This document shows positions 13,063 to 24,516 of a stretch of DNA of 64,000 bases, one piece after another. Source of the stretch: Cristatella mucedo (lineage: Eukaryota > Bryozoa > Phylactolaemata > Cristatellidae); assembly GCA_009760855.2 (NCBI GenBank), contig WPIO01000062.1, positions 1 to 64,000 on the forward strand. Reading direction: 5' to 3'. The translations under genes were made by a program, and so were the position numbers. Positions within the stretch are counted from its first letter, which is position 1. Every line of letters starts with the position of its first letter. Below the pieces are notes generated by a model. It was not told the origin of the DNA, searched no databases, and saw only the letters and a list, made by a program, of their open reading frames with translations.

Positions 13063-14741
13063 ATGGACAAAATCGAATTAGATATTCAAAAGACTGCCGA
13101 TCCAACTGCCGGAACGTCAAGTGGTATGTATCTATCAGGTCATGTGAATGTGAGCACACTAGTTGGTGCTCCACGTTTTTACCTAAGGAGTTCAATCCAC
13201 TGCTGCTACCAAATATTGTCGATATTTTGTCACTACTTACTATACTTCTATAATAGCGGCTGAGAATATAAACCAATGCAGGCATTGAATTCAAACTGAC
13301 GATGCACTTTTATTTGCTTGCTAATGGAAGCAAAAACCGGCAGCGTTTATTGGCAGCACTTTGAGCAAATCGACTAAATTCGGTGTGACAGCGACGGAAT
13401 TTAGCAGAATTTGAGCTCTTGTCTTTCAAACACGGCCATGAGTTGCGAGAGTAGCCATATCGTTGTGCCACTTTATGGTTGTGACTTTCCCGACCATGTC
13501 TGGCGAGAAGTGGTATCCGTGAGTGCAGTGCTTGCTCGTGATGACCCGGCTAATGGGATCTGATTCGGCAGCCGTGTAGTCTGCATGCGATTGTGGTAGG
13601 CATTGAGGCTCTTCTGCTGGTACATGGAACAGGCTGCTTAATCGCTTGGCTTTAAGTTAATTTTTAAGTTGCCATTACTAGTCTGTGGGAGTGCTGCGAA
13701 CAATGGAACGTATTAATTTGCTATTACAGCCATTCGTGTAGTCTTGCCATCCTAGCTCTTTACGTTCAGTACAGGTTCTTGGGTGGGCTTCGTCGGACCA
13801 CCTAGTGGCCTACATTTTAAACCTCGAGAGCTGTGCACTGCTCAACTCGAGTATCTCATAGAGGTGAATCTAAACTATATCTATTAGCACATAGCTGTCG
13901 AATACCTAGCGGATTCACCTGAAAACGTCGTTACATAATAATGCGTTCCATTCGTAGCTTCGCCTAAAGCTGTCCTTCGTAGGGGCTGCTCGAGCATGTC
14001 ACCGAATACGAGTCGCTATGAGAGCCCGTCGTGAGTTTTCTCGCAACGTTCAATTTTCCTTCTACACGCCAACAGTTAACTGGCATGTGCATGAGCACAA
14101 TTCGCTGCAGCTCTTGTCTCGTTTCAGAATAATTCACGCACAACAGTTGCCTCATGCTTGTAGCAAACATGAATGTTTTCTAGTTGGAGGTCACCAAACC
14201 CAAGCACCCGCGTTGCCTCTACCATCACAGCAGACGGTCGAGCCACCCAGTACTAACCGTAGCGGGAGCCGAGTGGCGCCGAAAACCTGCGAGCAGCGAG
14301 GGAAATGTGCTTCGATCCCCACCGAGAGCTGCATTACGCCTGCTGGCCCGACATCGCCGACGGCGTCGCCACCAGCTGGACACTTTGAGCGCTTACTTGG
14401 CTCCCGGTACCGAGATGTGGCAGCACGCGAAATGCAGGCAGGCTGCCACCAGTCCGGATGCACGCAATAAGTTAGACTACTTGGCCAGCCTCGGTCTCGT
14501 GCCCGTCTCGACAGCACGAGCCATTGAATTGGAGGTTGGGGCTGCTGGCCCAGCACCTGCTGCGACAATAAAGCCCCCTGCTTCAGCGAGCGAGTCGCAC
14601 GAAGACTTTTGTGCCATCTGCAAGGAGGCTGGCCAACTGCTAATGTGCGACACCTGTCCTCGTGTATACCACTTGGATTGCCTGACCCCTCGGCTGAATG
14701 ACGTGCCACGGGGACGTTGGCTGTGCCCGAAGTGTACATAG
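13063..14741 (+). pseudogene. PHF21A-like truncated PHD gene, array copy 3, 4-bp frameshift
   Basis: Exon 1 is 13063-13123 and exon 2 is 14184-14741 (558 nt). A 4-base duplication of GCAG near 14436 shifts the frame in the middle of exon 2, before the PHD finger. Upstream and downstream parts are each open in different frames, and the PHD finger itself is intact with stop at 14739-14741. AATAAA is at 14813-14818. A single duplication separates this from the intact copy, so a sequencing or assembly error is possible. Confidence 0.7.
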
Positions 14742-14879
14742 TCGGACAATTTAGGAAACTGTAAAGGAAATCAAGTTGCCATAGCCTTTCTATGCAGCCT
14801 TCCTAAATTCTTAATAAATATTGAACAACCAATGCCTATTCGCACCTTTCTTGCTCAGCAAATTGAACTCAATTGCAGT

Positions 14880-14885
<6 letters not shown>

Positions 14886-14918
<33 letters not shown>
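14886..14918. repeat. (GT)n microsatellite, array unit 3
   Basis: About 16 GT repeats at the position equivalent to the other units. Confidence 0.9.
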
Positions 14919-14921
<3 letters not shown>

Positions 14922-16240
14922 GGTGTGTTTGCTAGTGTGTGCATTGTCGTTGGCGTGGGTGTGTGAGTATGTGTTTTGTAATCGATGCCATGCAAGAACT
15001 TATGCAAATTCCTACAGTCTATGCTTCGCGTTGAAATATGCAATCGAAGCTCAGGTAAAGCACTTATAGCTGAAAGCAGTGACTGTGCCTTGCGAGACTT
15101 TCTTTGCCATGTTGACATGGGCTGGCTTTGCTGCTAACTCGGGTCTGATAGTCAATGCTAATACTTACAATCTGATTTTCGTCAAACAACCTTCGAGCAC
15201 TATGCCAAGCATCTCTAAGGAAGTGACTGTCCGGTTATCCCCTGATGGGGCCAGGCGATAGCAACTTTGTCCATCAGCGGCCAGAAACAATCGGTGGACA
15301 TGATATGCTAACTTATCAATTAACTATTCATCTATCGATTTGGTAAATTGCCTAAAATCGTCCAGAACGTGGAATTTAAATCACCTAATGCGTTTACCCT
15401 CAGAGTAGCAGATCACGGTTAAGGCGGCCCACTCATTCACGTGGTGAAATTCCAATGGCAATTCTGCTTTTTTCCCAAAACAAACCTGTGATTCTTCGGC
15501 CAGCTCCGATCTATGTCCGTCTCGGTGGTGACATCATCGATTCTTATTCAGCCGCCGCACTTTCCAGTGACCTTTCTTTCCCATTCATTGCAAAGTCGAT
15601 TTGGAATATCACTCCCGTCTTGTCTTGAGACATTCGTGGCCATAGCTGGCAACAGCTCCAACTTAATCCGCCGATTCGTAAAAGCTAGTAATCGATGTAT
15701 TTTAATAGCAATAGCAACGTTCATGTCGGCCCCAAGAGAATATTAGCATCAGAAGTGTGAGATTCATAAGGCCATCAGCATGCATATTTACATACTCAAG
15801 GAAGCATTAGCTATGGAAGAACAAGACAATTCAGTAGTTCCTCTTCAAATATCGTCACGTCTGGGGACTAGGTATTGCCAGGTTGTAAAGTTCTCACTAT
15901 TTACGACTTAGCTAAAGGAAATGGACTGTCTGCAAAGTATTGGATGGATGGTCACTGAAGGATCAGCTACCTTGGCCCGTCAGGGTAGCACGTGTTACAC
16001 TTGGGGGATTACAAAATCAAGCCTGTAAGACACGTAACGCTGTAGTAATTGCAGTTAGAGAAATGAAAGCGACTCTACTGACTTCAACGTCGCTGTGCAT
16101 TTAACTTTGGATGGTATATTTCATCCCAACCCATAGACGTCCAGCTGTACTGCATTCATTCCAGTTCGCCGAAAAAGGAAGCGTGTTCGCCTATGACCAG
16201 AGAAGAAGATACACGCATGATGATAATTAAGTCATCTTGC

Positions 16241-16376
16241 CGAGCTGGTTTGGTCCAGCAGTGAAGGTAATCGCCCCGACCAACATCTGGCTGAGGTCGT
16301 GTTCTCGAGCCCCGAAGCATATGTTAAGCGCCTGAATGAAGACCAAGCTCTCTTGGGGCGCTTTAAAAATGAGTTA
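16241..16376 (+). mobile_element. tRNA-derived SINE (family 1) fixed inside the array unit
   Basis: The sequence starts with a tRNA-like A box (TTTGGTCCAGCAGTGAAGG) and a degraded B box (TTCTCGAGCCCCG), and ends with the tail CTCTTGGGGCGCTTTA. It matches solo SINEs at 37129 and 57948 but is more decayed. Equivalent copies sit at the same place in every unit (about 2046, 6743, 11485 and 20996), so the insertion predates amplification of the array. Confidence 0.8.
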
Positions 16377-16631
16377 TATACATCTCACCTTATAACTTCC
16401 CTACATCTGGAGGGAAGAAATGCCTTTGTGCATTGCATTGTATTTATCAAATCAATCCCCAATCTTGCCCATCAAGAGGCAACAGTCTTTAATTTTTAGC
16501 TCTGACTTGAAATGCGAAAGACGACTGCGAACTGGAGCCCCAAATACTAAAACGAACTGAAGACCCATATGTTTCCAAAGGAAAAAGGATGAAAAACACA
16601 CCTCTCCATACCGTCACGGTAAGGTAACGTG

Positions 16632-16641
16632 TATAAAAAAA
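16632..16641 (+). promoter_or_regulatory. TATA-box-like motif in array unit
   Basis: TATAAAAAAA is preserved at the same place in units 2-5 (also near 7125, 11870 and 21380). Unit 1 has TATATATAG at this spot. It lies about 1.2 kb upstream of coding exon 1. A good donor-like GTGAGT follows near 16931, so a non-coding first exon between the two is possible. This is inference from motif and position only. Confidence 0.3.
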
Positions 16642-16675
16642 TAGCAGGGTTAGTCTAACAATCAAACAAGCACAA

Positions 16676-16807
16676 ATGTCCAGAAATGTTGGCATCATGA
16701 AAAACAGCTTGTTGTCAATGCGAATACTACTGGTTGTATCAATTATTTTGCATGCGGAAAAATTCGAACGTTGTCTCTCTTTATTCAGCTTCATTTTAAC
16801 CGGATAA
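16676..16807 (+). CDS. Candidate 43-residue small ORF with signal-peptide-like N-terminus
   Basis: An ATG 35 nt after the TATA-like motif opens a 43-codon frame. After a second Met (MKNSLL...) it has a hydrophobic stretch (RILLVVSIILHA) and then a short polar tail with one cysteine, the pattern of a secretory signal peptide with little mature sequence. The same frame is intact in unit 2 (ATG at 7170). It is broken in unit 3 by a one-base A deletion, in unit 5 by a TAA, and in unit 1 by rearrangement. That pattern argues against strong selection. I do not recognise the product, and it may be only the leader region of the downstream transcript. Confidence 0.15.
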   Translation: MSRNVGIMKNSLLSMRILLVVSIILHAEKFERCLSLFSFILTG

Positions 16808-17821
16808 TTATTGTCGTTTGTAAACTGCAACGTTTTTTAACTATATGCCACAAATTGAGTAAACAATGACAATGGCTGCTGCACCAGCACAAAAGGGCTA
16901 AGACTGGGCATTCACATATACCGCTAACTTGTGAGTGTTAAGTGTAAAGCTATCGTTAGCACACACACACAAAATTAGCCAGGCTCTTACGTTCTAGAGG
17001 GCCTGCAGTCTTCCGAGGTCCATCGTGTGCTCTCCATTGCGAGAAATTGGAAAGCTTCACAGCTGAATGAGAAAATTACAAGAAACTGTTCTCAAGGCTC
17101 AAGTATGATGCGAAGAATTGGAGTGTTCGAATGGATTTGAATGGTAAACTTGAGAGCATCATCAACTTGATGACACTACCGATTAAATTCAATGGCTATA
17201 ATTGAAAACTTCTAGTTTCACTCTGTGTCCGATCTTGCATGCTGCATTGCAGATATGGAGATTTCCTCAGCGTAGCATGTACACTTTAAAGTGCATGTAA
17301 ACACAAACGATATCCACAACTTGTATTACATGCGAAAGGGCTGACAATCACAACATTGCCACTAGTTGACATGCCTGATCGTATTACTCTCATTTTCCTT
17401 TTAGCTATAAAAGAAAGTCTGACGTATAAGTTAGGCTTACAGTCGACTAGCCAGTTCACTTCCAAGCACTTCGTGGTGGCTGAACTATACTTATTTTGAA
17501 TTGCAAATTAACACTACCTTTAGGTAGGCAAGGGTGAATGCAAGAAGTAGGACAAAAATTGTAGTGATTGTACAAAAGCACGCCCCGGCCAGTAGTTACC
17601 ACCTGACGGCTATTGCAGCACCATCTAGTCATTTATAACTGGCCAGTGATCACGGCCAACTGTAGAACAACCCGCAAAATGTGTTTTATGAAATCCGGAA
17701 CCGGAATACTAATATGGCGACTTCCTGAGTGAAGGCATCAACGTTCGGTTTGCAGTACGCTGTGCCTACCAAAATCGTCTTCCATCTTCGCTATTGAGCA
17801 GTCTACATACTAAATACGGAC

Positions 17822-19496
17822 ATGGACAAAATCGAATTAGATATTCAAAAGACTGCCGATCCAACTGCCGGAACGTCAAGTGGTATGTATCTATCAGGTC
17901 ATGTGAATGTGAGCACACTAGTTGGTGCTCCACGTTTTTACCTAAGGAGTTCAATCCACTGCTGCTACCAAATATTGTCGATATTTTGTCACTACTTACT
18001 ATACTTCTATAATAGCGGCTGAGAATATAAACCAATGCAGGCATTGAATTCAAACTGACGATGCACTGTTATTTGCTTGCTAATGGAAGCAAAAACCGGC
18101 AGCGTTTATTGGCAGCACTTTGAGCAAATCGACTAAATTCGGTGTGACAGCGACGGAATTTAGCAGAATTTGAGCTCTTGTCTTTCAAACACGGCCATGA
18201 GTTGCGAGAGTAGCCATATCGTTGTGCCACTTTATGGTTGTGACTTTCCCGACCATGTCTGGCGAGAAGTGCTATCCGTGAGTGCAGTGCTTGCTCGTGA
18301 TGACCCGGCTAATGGGATCTGATTCGGCAGCCGTGTAGTCTGCATGCGATTGTGGTAGGCATTGAGGCTCTTCTGCTGGTACATGGAACAGGCTGCTTAA
18401 TCGCTTGGCTTTAAGTTAATTTTTAAGTTGCCATTACTAGTCTGTGGGAGTGCTGCGAACAATGGAACGTATTAATTTGCTATTACAGCCATTCGTGTAG
18501 TCTTGCCATCCTAGCTCTTTACGTTCAGTACAGGTTCTTGGGTGGGCTTCGTCGGACCACCTAGTGGCCTACATTTTAAACCTCGAGAGCTGTGCACTGC
18601 TCAACTCGAGTATCTCATAGAGGTGAATCTAAACTATATCTATTAGCACATAGCTGTCGAATACCTAGCGGATTCACCTGAAAACGTCGTTACATAATAA
18701 TGCGTTCCATTCGTAGCTTCGCCTAAAGCTGTCCTTCGTAGGGGCTGCTCGAGCATGTCACCGAATACGAGTCGCTATGAGAGCCCGTCGTGAGTTTTCT
18801 CGCAACGTTCAATTTTCCTTCTACACGCCAACAGTTAACTGGCATGTGCATGAGCACAATTCGCTGCAGCTCTTGTCTCGTTTCAGAATAATTCACGCAC
18901 AACAGTTGCCTCATGCTTGTAGCAAACATGAATGTTTTCTAGTTGGAGGTCACCAAACCCAAGCACCCGCGTTGCCTCTACCATCACAGCAGACGGTCGA
19001 GCCACCCAGTACTAACCGTAGCGGGAGCCGAGTGGCGCCGAAAACCTGCGAGCAGCGAGGGAAATGTGCTTCGATCCCCACCGAGAGCTGCATTACGCCT
19101 GCTGGCCCGACATCGCCGACGGCGTCGCCACCAGCTGGACACTTTGAGCGCTTACTTGGCTCCCGGTACCGAGATGTGGCAGCACGCGAAATGCAGGCTG
19201 CCACCAGTCCGGATGCACGCAATAAGTTAGACTACTTGGCCAGCCTCGGTCTCGTGCCCGTCTCGACAGCACGAGCCATTGAATTGGAGGTTGGGGCTGC
19301 TGGCCCAGCACCTGCTGCGACAATAAAGCCCCCTGCTTCAGCGAGCGAGTCGCACGAAGACTTTTGTGCCATCTGCAAGGAGGCTGGCCAACTGCTAATG
19401 TGCGACACCTGTCCTCGTGTATACCACTTGGATTGCCTGACTCCTCGGCTGAATGACGTGCCACGGGGACGTTGGCTGTGCCCGAAGTGTACATAG
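17822..19496 (+). CDS. Truncated PHF21A/BHC80-like PHD-finger protein, intact array copy
   Basis: Predicted join of 17822-17882 and 18943-19496 (GTATGT donor, TTTTCTAG acceptor, phase 1), giving 204 residues. Residues 114-136 match the conserved segment before the AT-hook in BHC80 proteins (KLDYLASLGLVPV). Residues 158-203 form a complete C4HC3 PHD finger with the GQLLMCDTC core. The protein ends one residue after the finger. It therefore lacks the N-terminal coiled coil, the basic RKR/AT-hook region and the C-terminal coiled coil of full-length PHF21A. In vertebrates this PHD type binds histone H3 unmethylated at Lys4 within the LSD1-CoREST complex, so a competitor or decoy reader is possible (inference). 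The phase-1 intron matches the intron phase of the full gene at 50483-57183. An unspliced reading from 18777 would give 239 residues but must run through the splice acceptor. AATAAA lies 72 nt after the stop. Confidence 0.6.
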
Positions 19497-19567
19497 TCGG
19501 ACAATTTAGGAAACTGTAAAGGAAATCAAGTTGCCATAGCCTTTCTATGCAGCCTTCCTAAATTCTT

Positions 19568-19573
19568 AATAAA
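19568..19573 (+). terminator. Poly(A) signal AATAAA of the array gene
   Basis: A canonical hexamer lies 72 nt after the TAG stop. It is conserved in every full unit: 5329-5334, 10072-10077, 14813-14818, here, and 24315-24320. A GT-rich tract follows about 70 nt later, in a suitable place for a downstream GU-rich element, though it is far longer than needed. Confidence 0.6.
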
Positions 19574-19634
19574 TATTGAACAACCAATGCCTATTCGCAC
19601 CTTTCTTGCTCAGCAAATTGAACTCAATTGCAGT

Positions 19635-19640
<6 letters not shown>

Positions 19641-19678
<38 letters not shown>
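19641..19678. repeat. (GT)n microsatellite, array unit 4
   Basis: About 18-19 GT repeats. The flanking TATGGGTGTG has become TATGTGTGTG, extending the tract. Confidence 0.9.
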
Positions 19679-19684
<6 letters not shown>

Positions 19685-22570
19685 TGTTTGCTTGTGTGTG
19701 CATTGTCGTGCGCGTGGGTGTGTGAGTATGTGTTTTGTAATCGATGCCATGCAAGAACTTATGCAAATTCCTACAGTCTATGCTTCGCGTTGAAATATGC
19801 AATCGAAGCTCAGGTAAAGCACTTATAGCTGAAAGCAGTGACTGTGCCTTGCGAGACTTTCTTTGCCATGTTGACATGGGCTGGCTTTGCTGCTAACTCG
19901 GGTCTGATAGTCAATGCTAATACTTACAATCTGATTTTCGTCAAACAACCTTCGAGCACTATGCCAAGCATCTCTAAGGAAGTGACTGTCCGGTTATCCC
20001 CTGATGGGGCCAGGCGATAGCAACTTTGTCCATCAGCGGCCAGAAACAATCGGTGGACATGATATGCTAACTTATCAATTAACTATTCATCTATCGATTT
20101 GGTAAATTGCCTAAAATCGTCCAGAACGTGGAATTTAAATCACCTAATGCGTTTACCCTCAGAGTAGTAGCAGATCACGGTTAAGGCGGCCCACTCATTC
20201 ACGTGGTGAAATTCCAATGGCAATTCTGCTTTTCCCAAAACAAACCTGTGATTCTTCGGCCAGCTCCGATCTATGTCCGTCTCGGTGGTGACATCATCGA
20301 TTTATTCAGCCGCCGCACTTTCCAGTGACCTTTCTTTCCCATTCATTGCAAAGTCGATTTGGAATATCACTCCCGTCTTGTCTTGAGACATTCGTGGCCA
20401 TAGGTGGCAACAGCTCCAACTTAATCCGCCGATTCGTAAAAGCTAGTAATCGATGTATTTTAATAGCAATAGCAACGTTCATGTCGGCCCCAAGAGAATA
20501 TTAGCATCAGAAGTGTGAGATTCATAAGGCCATCAGCATGCATATTTACATACTCAAGGAAGCATTAGCTATGGAAGAACAAGACAATTCAGTAGTTCCT
20601 CTTCAAATATCGTCACGTCTGGGGACTAGGTATTGCCAGGTTGTAAAGTTCTCACTATTTACGACTTAGCTAAAGGAAATGGACTGTCTGCAAAGTATTG
20701 GATGGTCACTGAAGGATCAGCTACCTTGGCCCGTCAGGGTAGCACGTGTTACACTTGGGGGATTACAAAATCAAGCCTGTAAGACACGTAACGCTGTAGT
20801 AATTGCAGTTAGAGAAATGAAAGCGACTCTACTGACTTCAACGTCGCTGTGCATTTAACTTTGGATGGTATATTTCATCCCAACCCATAGACGTCCAGCT
20901 GTACTGCATTCATTCCAGTTCGCCGAAAAAGGAAGCGTGTTCGCCTATGACCAGAGAAGAAGATACACGCATGATGATAATTAAGTCATCTTGCCGAGCT
21001 GGTTTGGTCCAGCAGTGAAGGTAATCGCCCCGACCAACATCTGGCTGAGGTCGTGTTCTCGAGCCCCGAAGCATATGTTAAGCGCCTGAATGGAGACCAA
21101 GCTCTCTTGGGGCGCTTTAAAAATGAGTTATATACATCTCACCTTATAACTTCCCTACATCTGGAGGGAAGAAATGCCTTTGTGCATTGTATTTATCAAA
21201 TCAATCCCCAATCTTGCCCATCAAGAGGCAACAGTCTTTAATTTTTAGCTCTGACTTGAAATGCGAAAGACGACTGCGAACTGGAGCCCCAAATACTAAA
21301 ACGAACTGAAGACCCATATGTTTCCAAAGGAAAAAGGATGAAAAACACACCTCTCCATACCGTCACGGTAAGGTAACGTGTATAAAAAAATAGCAGGGTT
21401 AGTCTAACAATCAAACAAGCACAAATGTCCAGAAATGTTGGCATCATGAAAAACAGCTTGTTGTCAATGCGAATACTTTTGGTTGTATAAATTATTTTGC
21501 ATGCGGAAAAATTCGAACGTTGTCTCTCTTTATTCAGCTTCATTTGTAACGGATGATTATTGTTGTTTGTAAACTGCAACGTTTTTTAACTATATGCCAC
21601 AAATTGAGTAAAAAATGACAATGGCTGCTGCACCAGCACAAAAGGGCTAAGACTGGGCATTCACATATACCGCTAACTTGTGAGTGTTAAGTGTAAAGCT
21701 ATCGTTAGCACACACACACAAAATTAGCCAGGCTCTTACGTTCTAGAGGGCCTGCAGTCTTCCGAGGTCCATCGTGTGCTCTCCATTGCGAGAAATTGGA
21801 AAGCTTCACAGCTGAAATATAAAATTACAAGAAACTGTTCTCAAGGCTCAAGTATGATGCGAAGAATTGGAGTGTTCGAATGGATTTGAATGGTAAACTT
21901 GAGAGCATCATCAACTTGATGACACTACCGATTAAATTCAATGGCTATAATTGAAAACTTCTAGTTTCACTCTGTGTCCGATCTTGCATGCTGCATTGCA
22001 GATATGGAGATTTCCTCAGCGTAGCATGTACACTTTAAAGTGCATGTAAACACAAACGATATCCACAACTTGTATTACATGCGAAAGGGCTGACAATCAC
22101 AACATTGCCACTAGTTGACATGCCTGATCGTATTACTCTCATTTTCCTTTTAGCTATAAAAGAAAGTCTGACGTATAAGTTAGGCTTACAGTCGACTAGC
22201 CAGTTCACTTCCAAGCACTTCGTGGTGGCTGAACTATACTTATTTTGAATTGCAAATTAACACTACCTTTAGATAGGCAAAGGTGAATGCAAGAAGTAGG
22301 ACAAAAATTGTAGTGATTGTACAAAAGCACGCCCCGGCCAGTAGTTACCACCTGACGGCTATTGCAGCACCATCTAGTCATTTATAACTGGCCAGTGATC
22401 ACGGCCAACTGTAGAACAACCCGCAAAATGTGTTTTATGAAATCCGGAACCGGAATACTAATATGGCGACTTCCTGAGTGAAGGCATCAACGTTCGGTTT
22501 GCAGTACGCTGTGCCTACCAAAATCGTCTTCCATCTTCGCTATTGAGCAGTCTACATACTAAATACGGAC

Positions 22571-24243
22571 ATGGACAAAATCGAATTAGATATTCAAAAG
22601 ACTGCCGATCCAACTGCCGGAACGTCAAGTGGTATGTATCTATCAGGTCATGTGAATGTGAGCAGACTAGTTGGTGCTCCACGTTTTTACTTAAGGAGTT
22701 CAATCCACTGCTGCTACCAAATATTGTCGATATTTTGTCACTACTTACTATACTTCTATAATAGCGGCTGAGAATATAAACCAATGCAGGCATTAAATTT
22801 AAACTGACGATGCACTGTTATTTGCTTGCTAATGGAAGCAAAAACCGGCAGCGTTTATTGGCAGCACTTTGAGCAAATCGACTAAATTCGGTGTGACAGC
22901 AACGGATTTAGCAAAATTTGAGCTCTTGTCTTTCAAACACGGCCATGAGTTGCGAGAGTAGCCATATCGTTGTGCCACTTTATGGTTGTGACTTTCCCGA
23001 CCATGTCTGGCGAGAAGTGGTATCCGTGAGTGCAGTGCTTGCTCGTGATGACCCGGCTAATGGGATCTGATTCGGCAGCCGTGTAGTCTGCATGCGATTG
23101 TGGTAGGCATTGAGGCTCTTCTGCTGGTACATGGAACATGCTGCTTAATCGCTTGGCTTTAAGTTAATTTTTAAGTTGCCATTACTAGTCTGTGGGAGTG
23201 CTGCGAACAATGGAACGTATTAATTTGCTATTACAGCCATTCGTGTAGTCTTGCCATCCTAGCTCTTTACGTTCAGTACAGGTTCTTGGGTGGGCTTCGT
23301 CGGACCACCTAGTGGCCTACATTTTAAACCTCGAGAGCTGTGCACTGCTCAACTCGAGTATCTCATAGAGGTGAATCTAAACTATATCTATTAGCACATA
23401 GCTGTCGAATACCTAGCGGATTCACCTGAAAACGTCGTTACATAATAATGCGTTCCATTCGTAGCTTCGCCTAAAGCTGTCCTTCGTAGGGGCTGCTCGA
23501 GCATGTCACCGAATACGAGTCGCTATGAGAGCCCGTCGTGAGTTTTCTCGCAACGTTCAATTTTCCTTCTACACGCCAACAGTTAACTGGCATGTGCATG
23601 AGCACAATTCGCTGCAGCTCTTGTCTCGTTTCAGAATAATTCACGCACAACAGTTGCCTCATGTTTGTAGCAAACATGAATGTTTTCTAGTTGGAGGTCA
23701 CCAAACCCAAGCACCCGCGTTGCCTCTACCATCACAGCAGACGGTCGAGCCACCCAGTACTAACCGTAGCGGGAGCCGAGTGGCGCCGAAAACCTGCGAG
23801 CAGCGAGGGAAATGTGCTTCGATCCCCACCGAGAGCTGCATTACGCCTGCTGGCCCGACATCGCCGACGGCGTCGCCACCAGCTGGACACTTTGAGCGCT
23901 TACTTGGCTCCCGGTACCGAGATGTGGCAGCACGCGAAATGCAGGCTGCCACCAGTCCGGATGCACGCAATAAGTTTGACTACTTGGCCAGCCTCGGTCT
24001 CGTGCCCGTCTCGACAGCACGAGCCATTGAATTGGAAATGGGGCTGCTGGCCCAGCACCTGCTGCGACAATAAAGCCCCCTGCTTCAGCGAGCGAGTCGC
24101 ACGAAGACTTTTGTGCCATCTGCAAGGAGGCTGGCCAACTGCTAATGTGCGACACATGTCCTCGTGTATACCACTTGGATTGCCTGACTCCTCGGCTGAA
24201 TGACGTGCCACGGGGACGTTGGCTGTGCCCGAAGTGTACATAG
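22571..24243 (+). pseudogene. PHF21A-like truncated PHD gene, array copy 5, 1-bp frameshift
   Basis: Exon 1 is 22571-22631 and exon 2 is 23691-24243 (553 nt). A change of GGAGGTTGGGG to GGAAATGGGG near 24036 removes one base, so the spliced frame ends at a TAA at 24071-24073, before the PHD finger. The finger is still open in another frame, with stop at 24241-24243. Several substitutions also occur in the intron and in exon 2 (for example Leu to Phe in the KLDYL segment). Confidence 0.75.
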
Positions 24244-24390
24244 TCGGACAATTTAGGAAACTGTGAAGGAAATCAAGTTGCCATAGCCTTTCTATGCAGC
24301 CTTCCTAAATTCTTAATAAATATTGAACAACCAATGCCTATTCGCACCTTTCTTGCTCAGCGAATTGAACTCAATTGCAGTTACATATAG

Positions 24391-24516
<126 letters not shown>

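Larger units (their letters stand above)
10428..15184 (+). repeat. Array unit 3
   Basis: Full unit, nearly identical to units 2 and 4. Private changes include an extra AGA near 11446, a longer T run near 12070 and a 4-base duplication in the PHD exon near 14436. The embedded SINE is at about 11485-11617. Confidence 0.92.
15185..19943 (+). repeat. Array unit 4 (carries the intact gene copy)
   Basis: Full unit. Private micro-duplications are GGAT near 15946 and GCATT near 16433, and the GT tract (19641-19678) is longer than in units 1-3. This is the only unit whose PHD gene has no frame lesion. Confidence 0.92.

Noticed and set aside
14191-14739. Long minus-strand open frame opposite the PHD exon, repeated in each unit
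   Set aside because: It changes length with each indel that hits the sense gene, has no recognisable domain, and mirrors the codon pattern of the sense strand.
16676-16690. Similarity of the small ORF start (MSRN) to the PHF21A start (MSRND)
   Set aside because: Only about 13 nucleotides match and the following sequence does not align, so homology is not supported.
16489-16830. 113-codon minus-strand frame in units 2, 4 and 5
   Set aside because: No known domain and low-complexity hydrophobic content. It overlaps the embedded TATA-like region on the other strand and is lost in units 1 and 3.
18777-19496. 239-codon unspliced reading of the array gene
   Set aside because: Its first 55 codons run through intron-like DNA and across a good TTTTCTAG acceptor, and the family similarity begins only after the acceptor. 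Kept as an alternative, not the main model.
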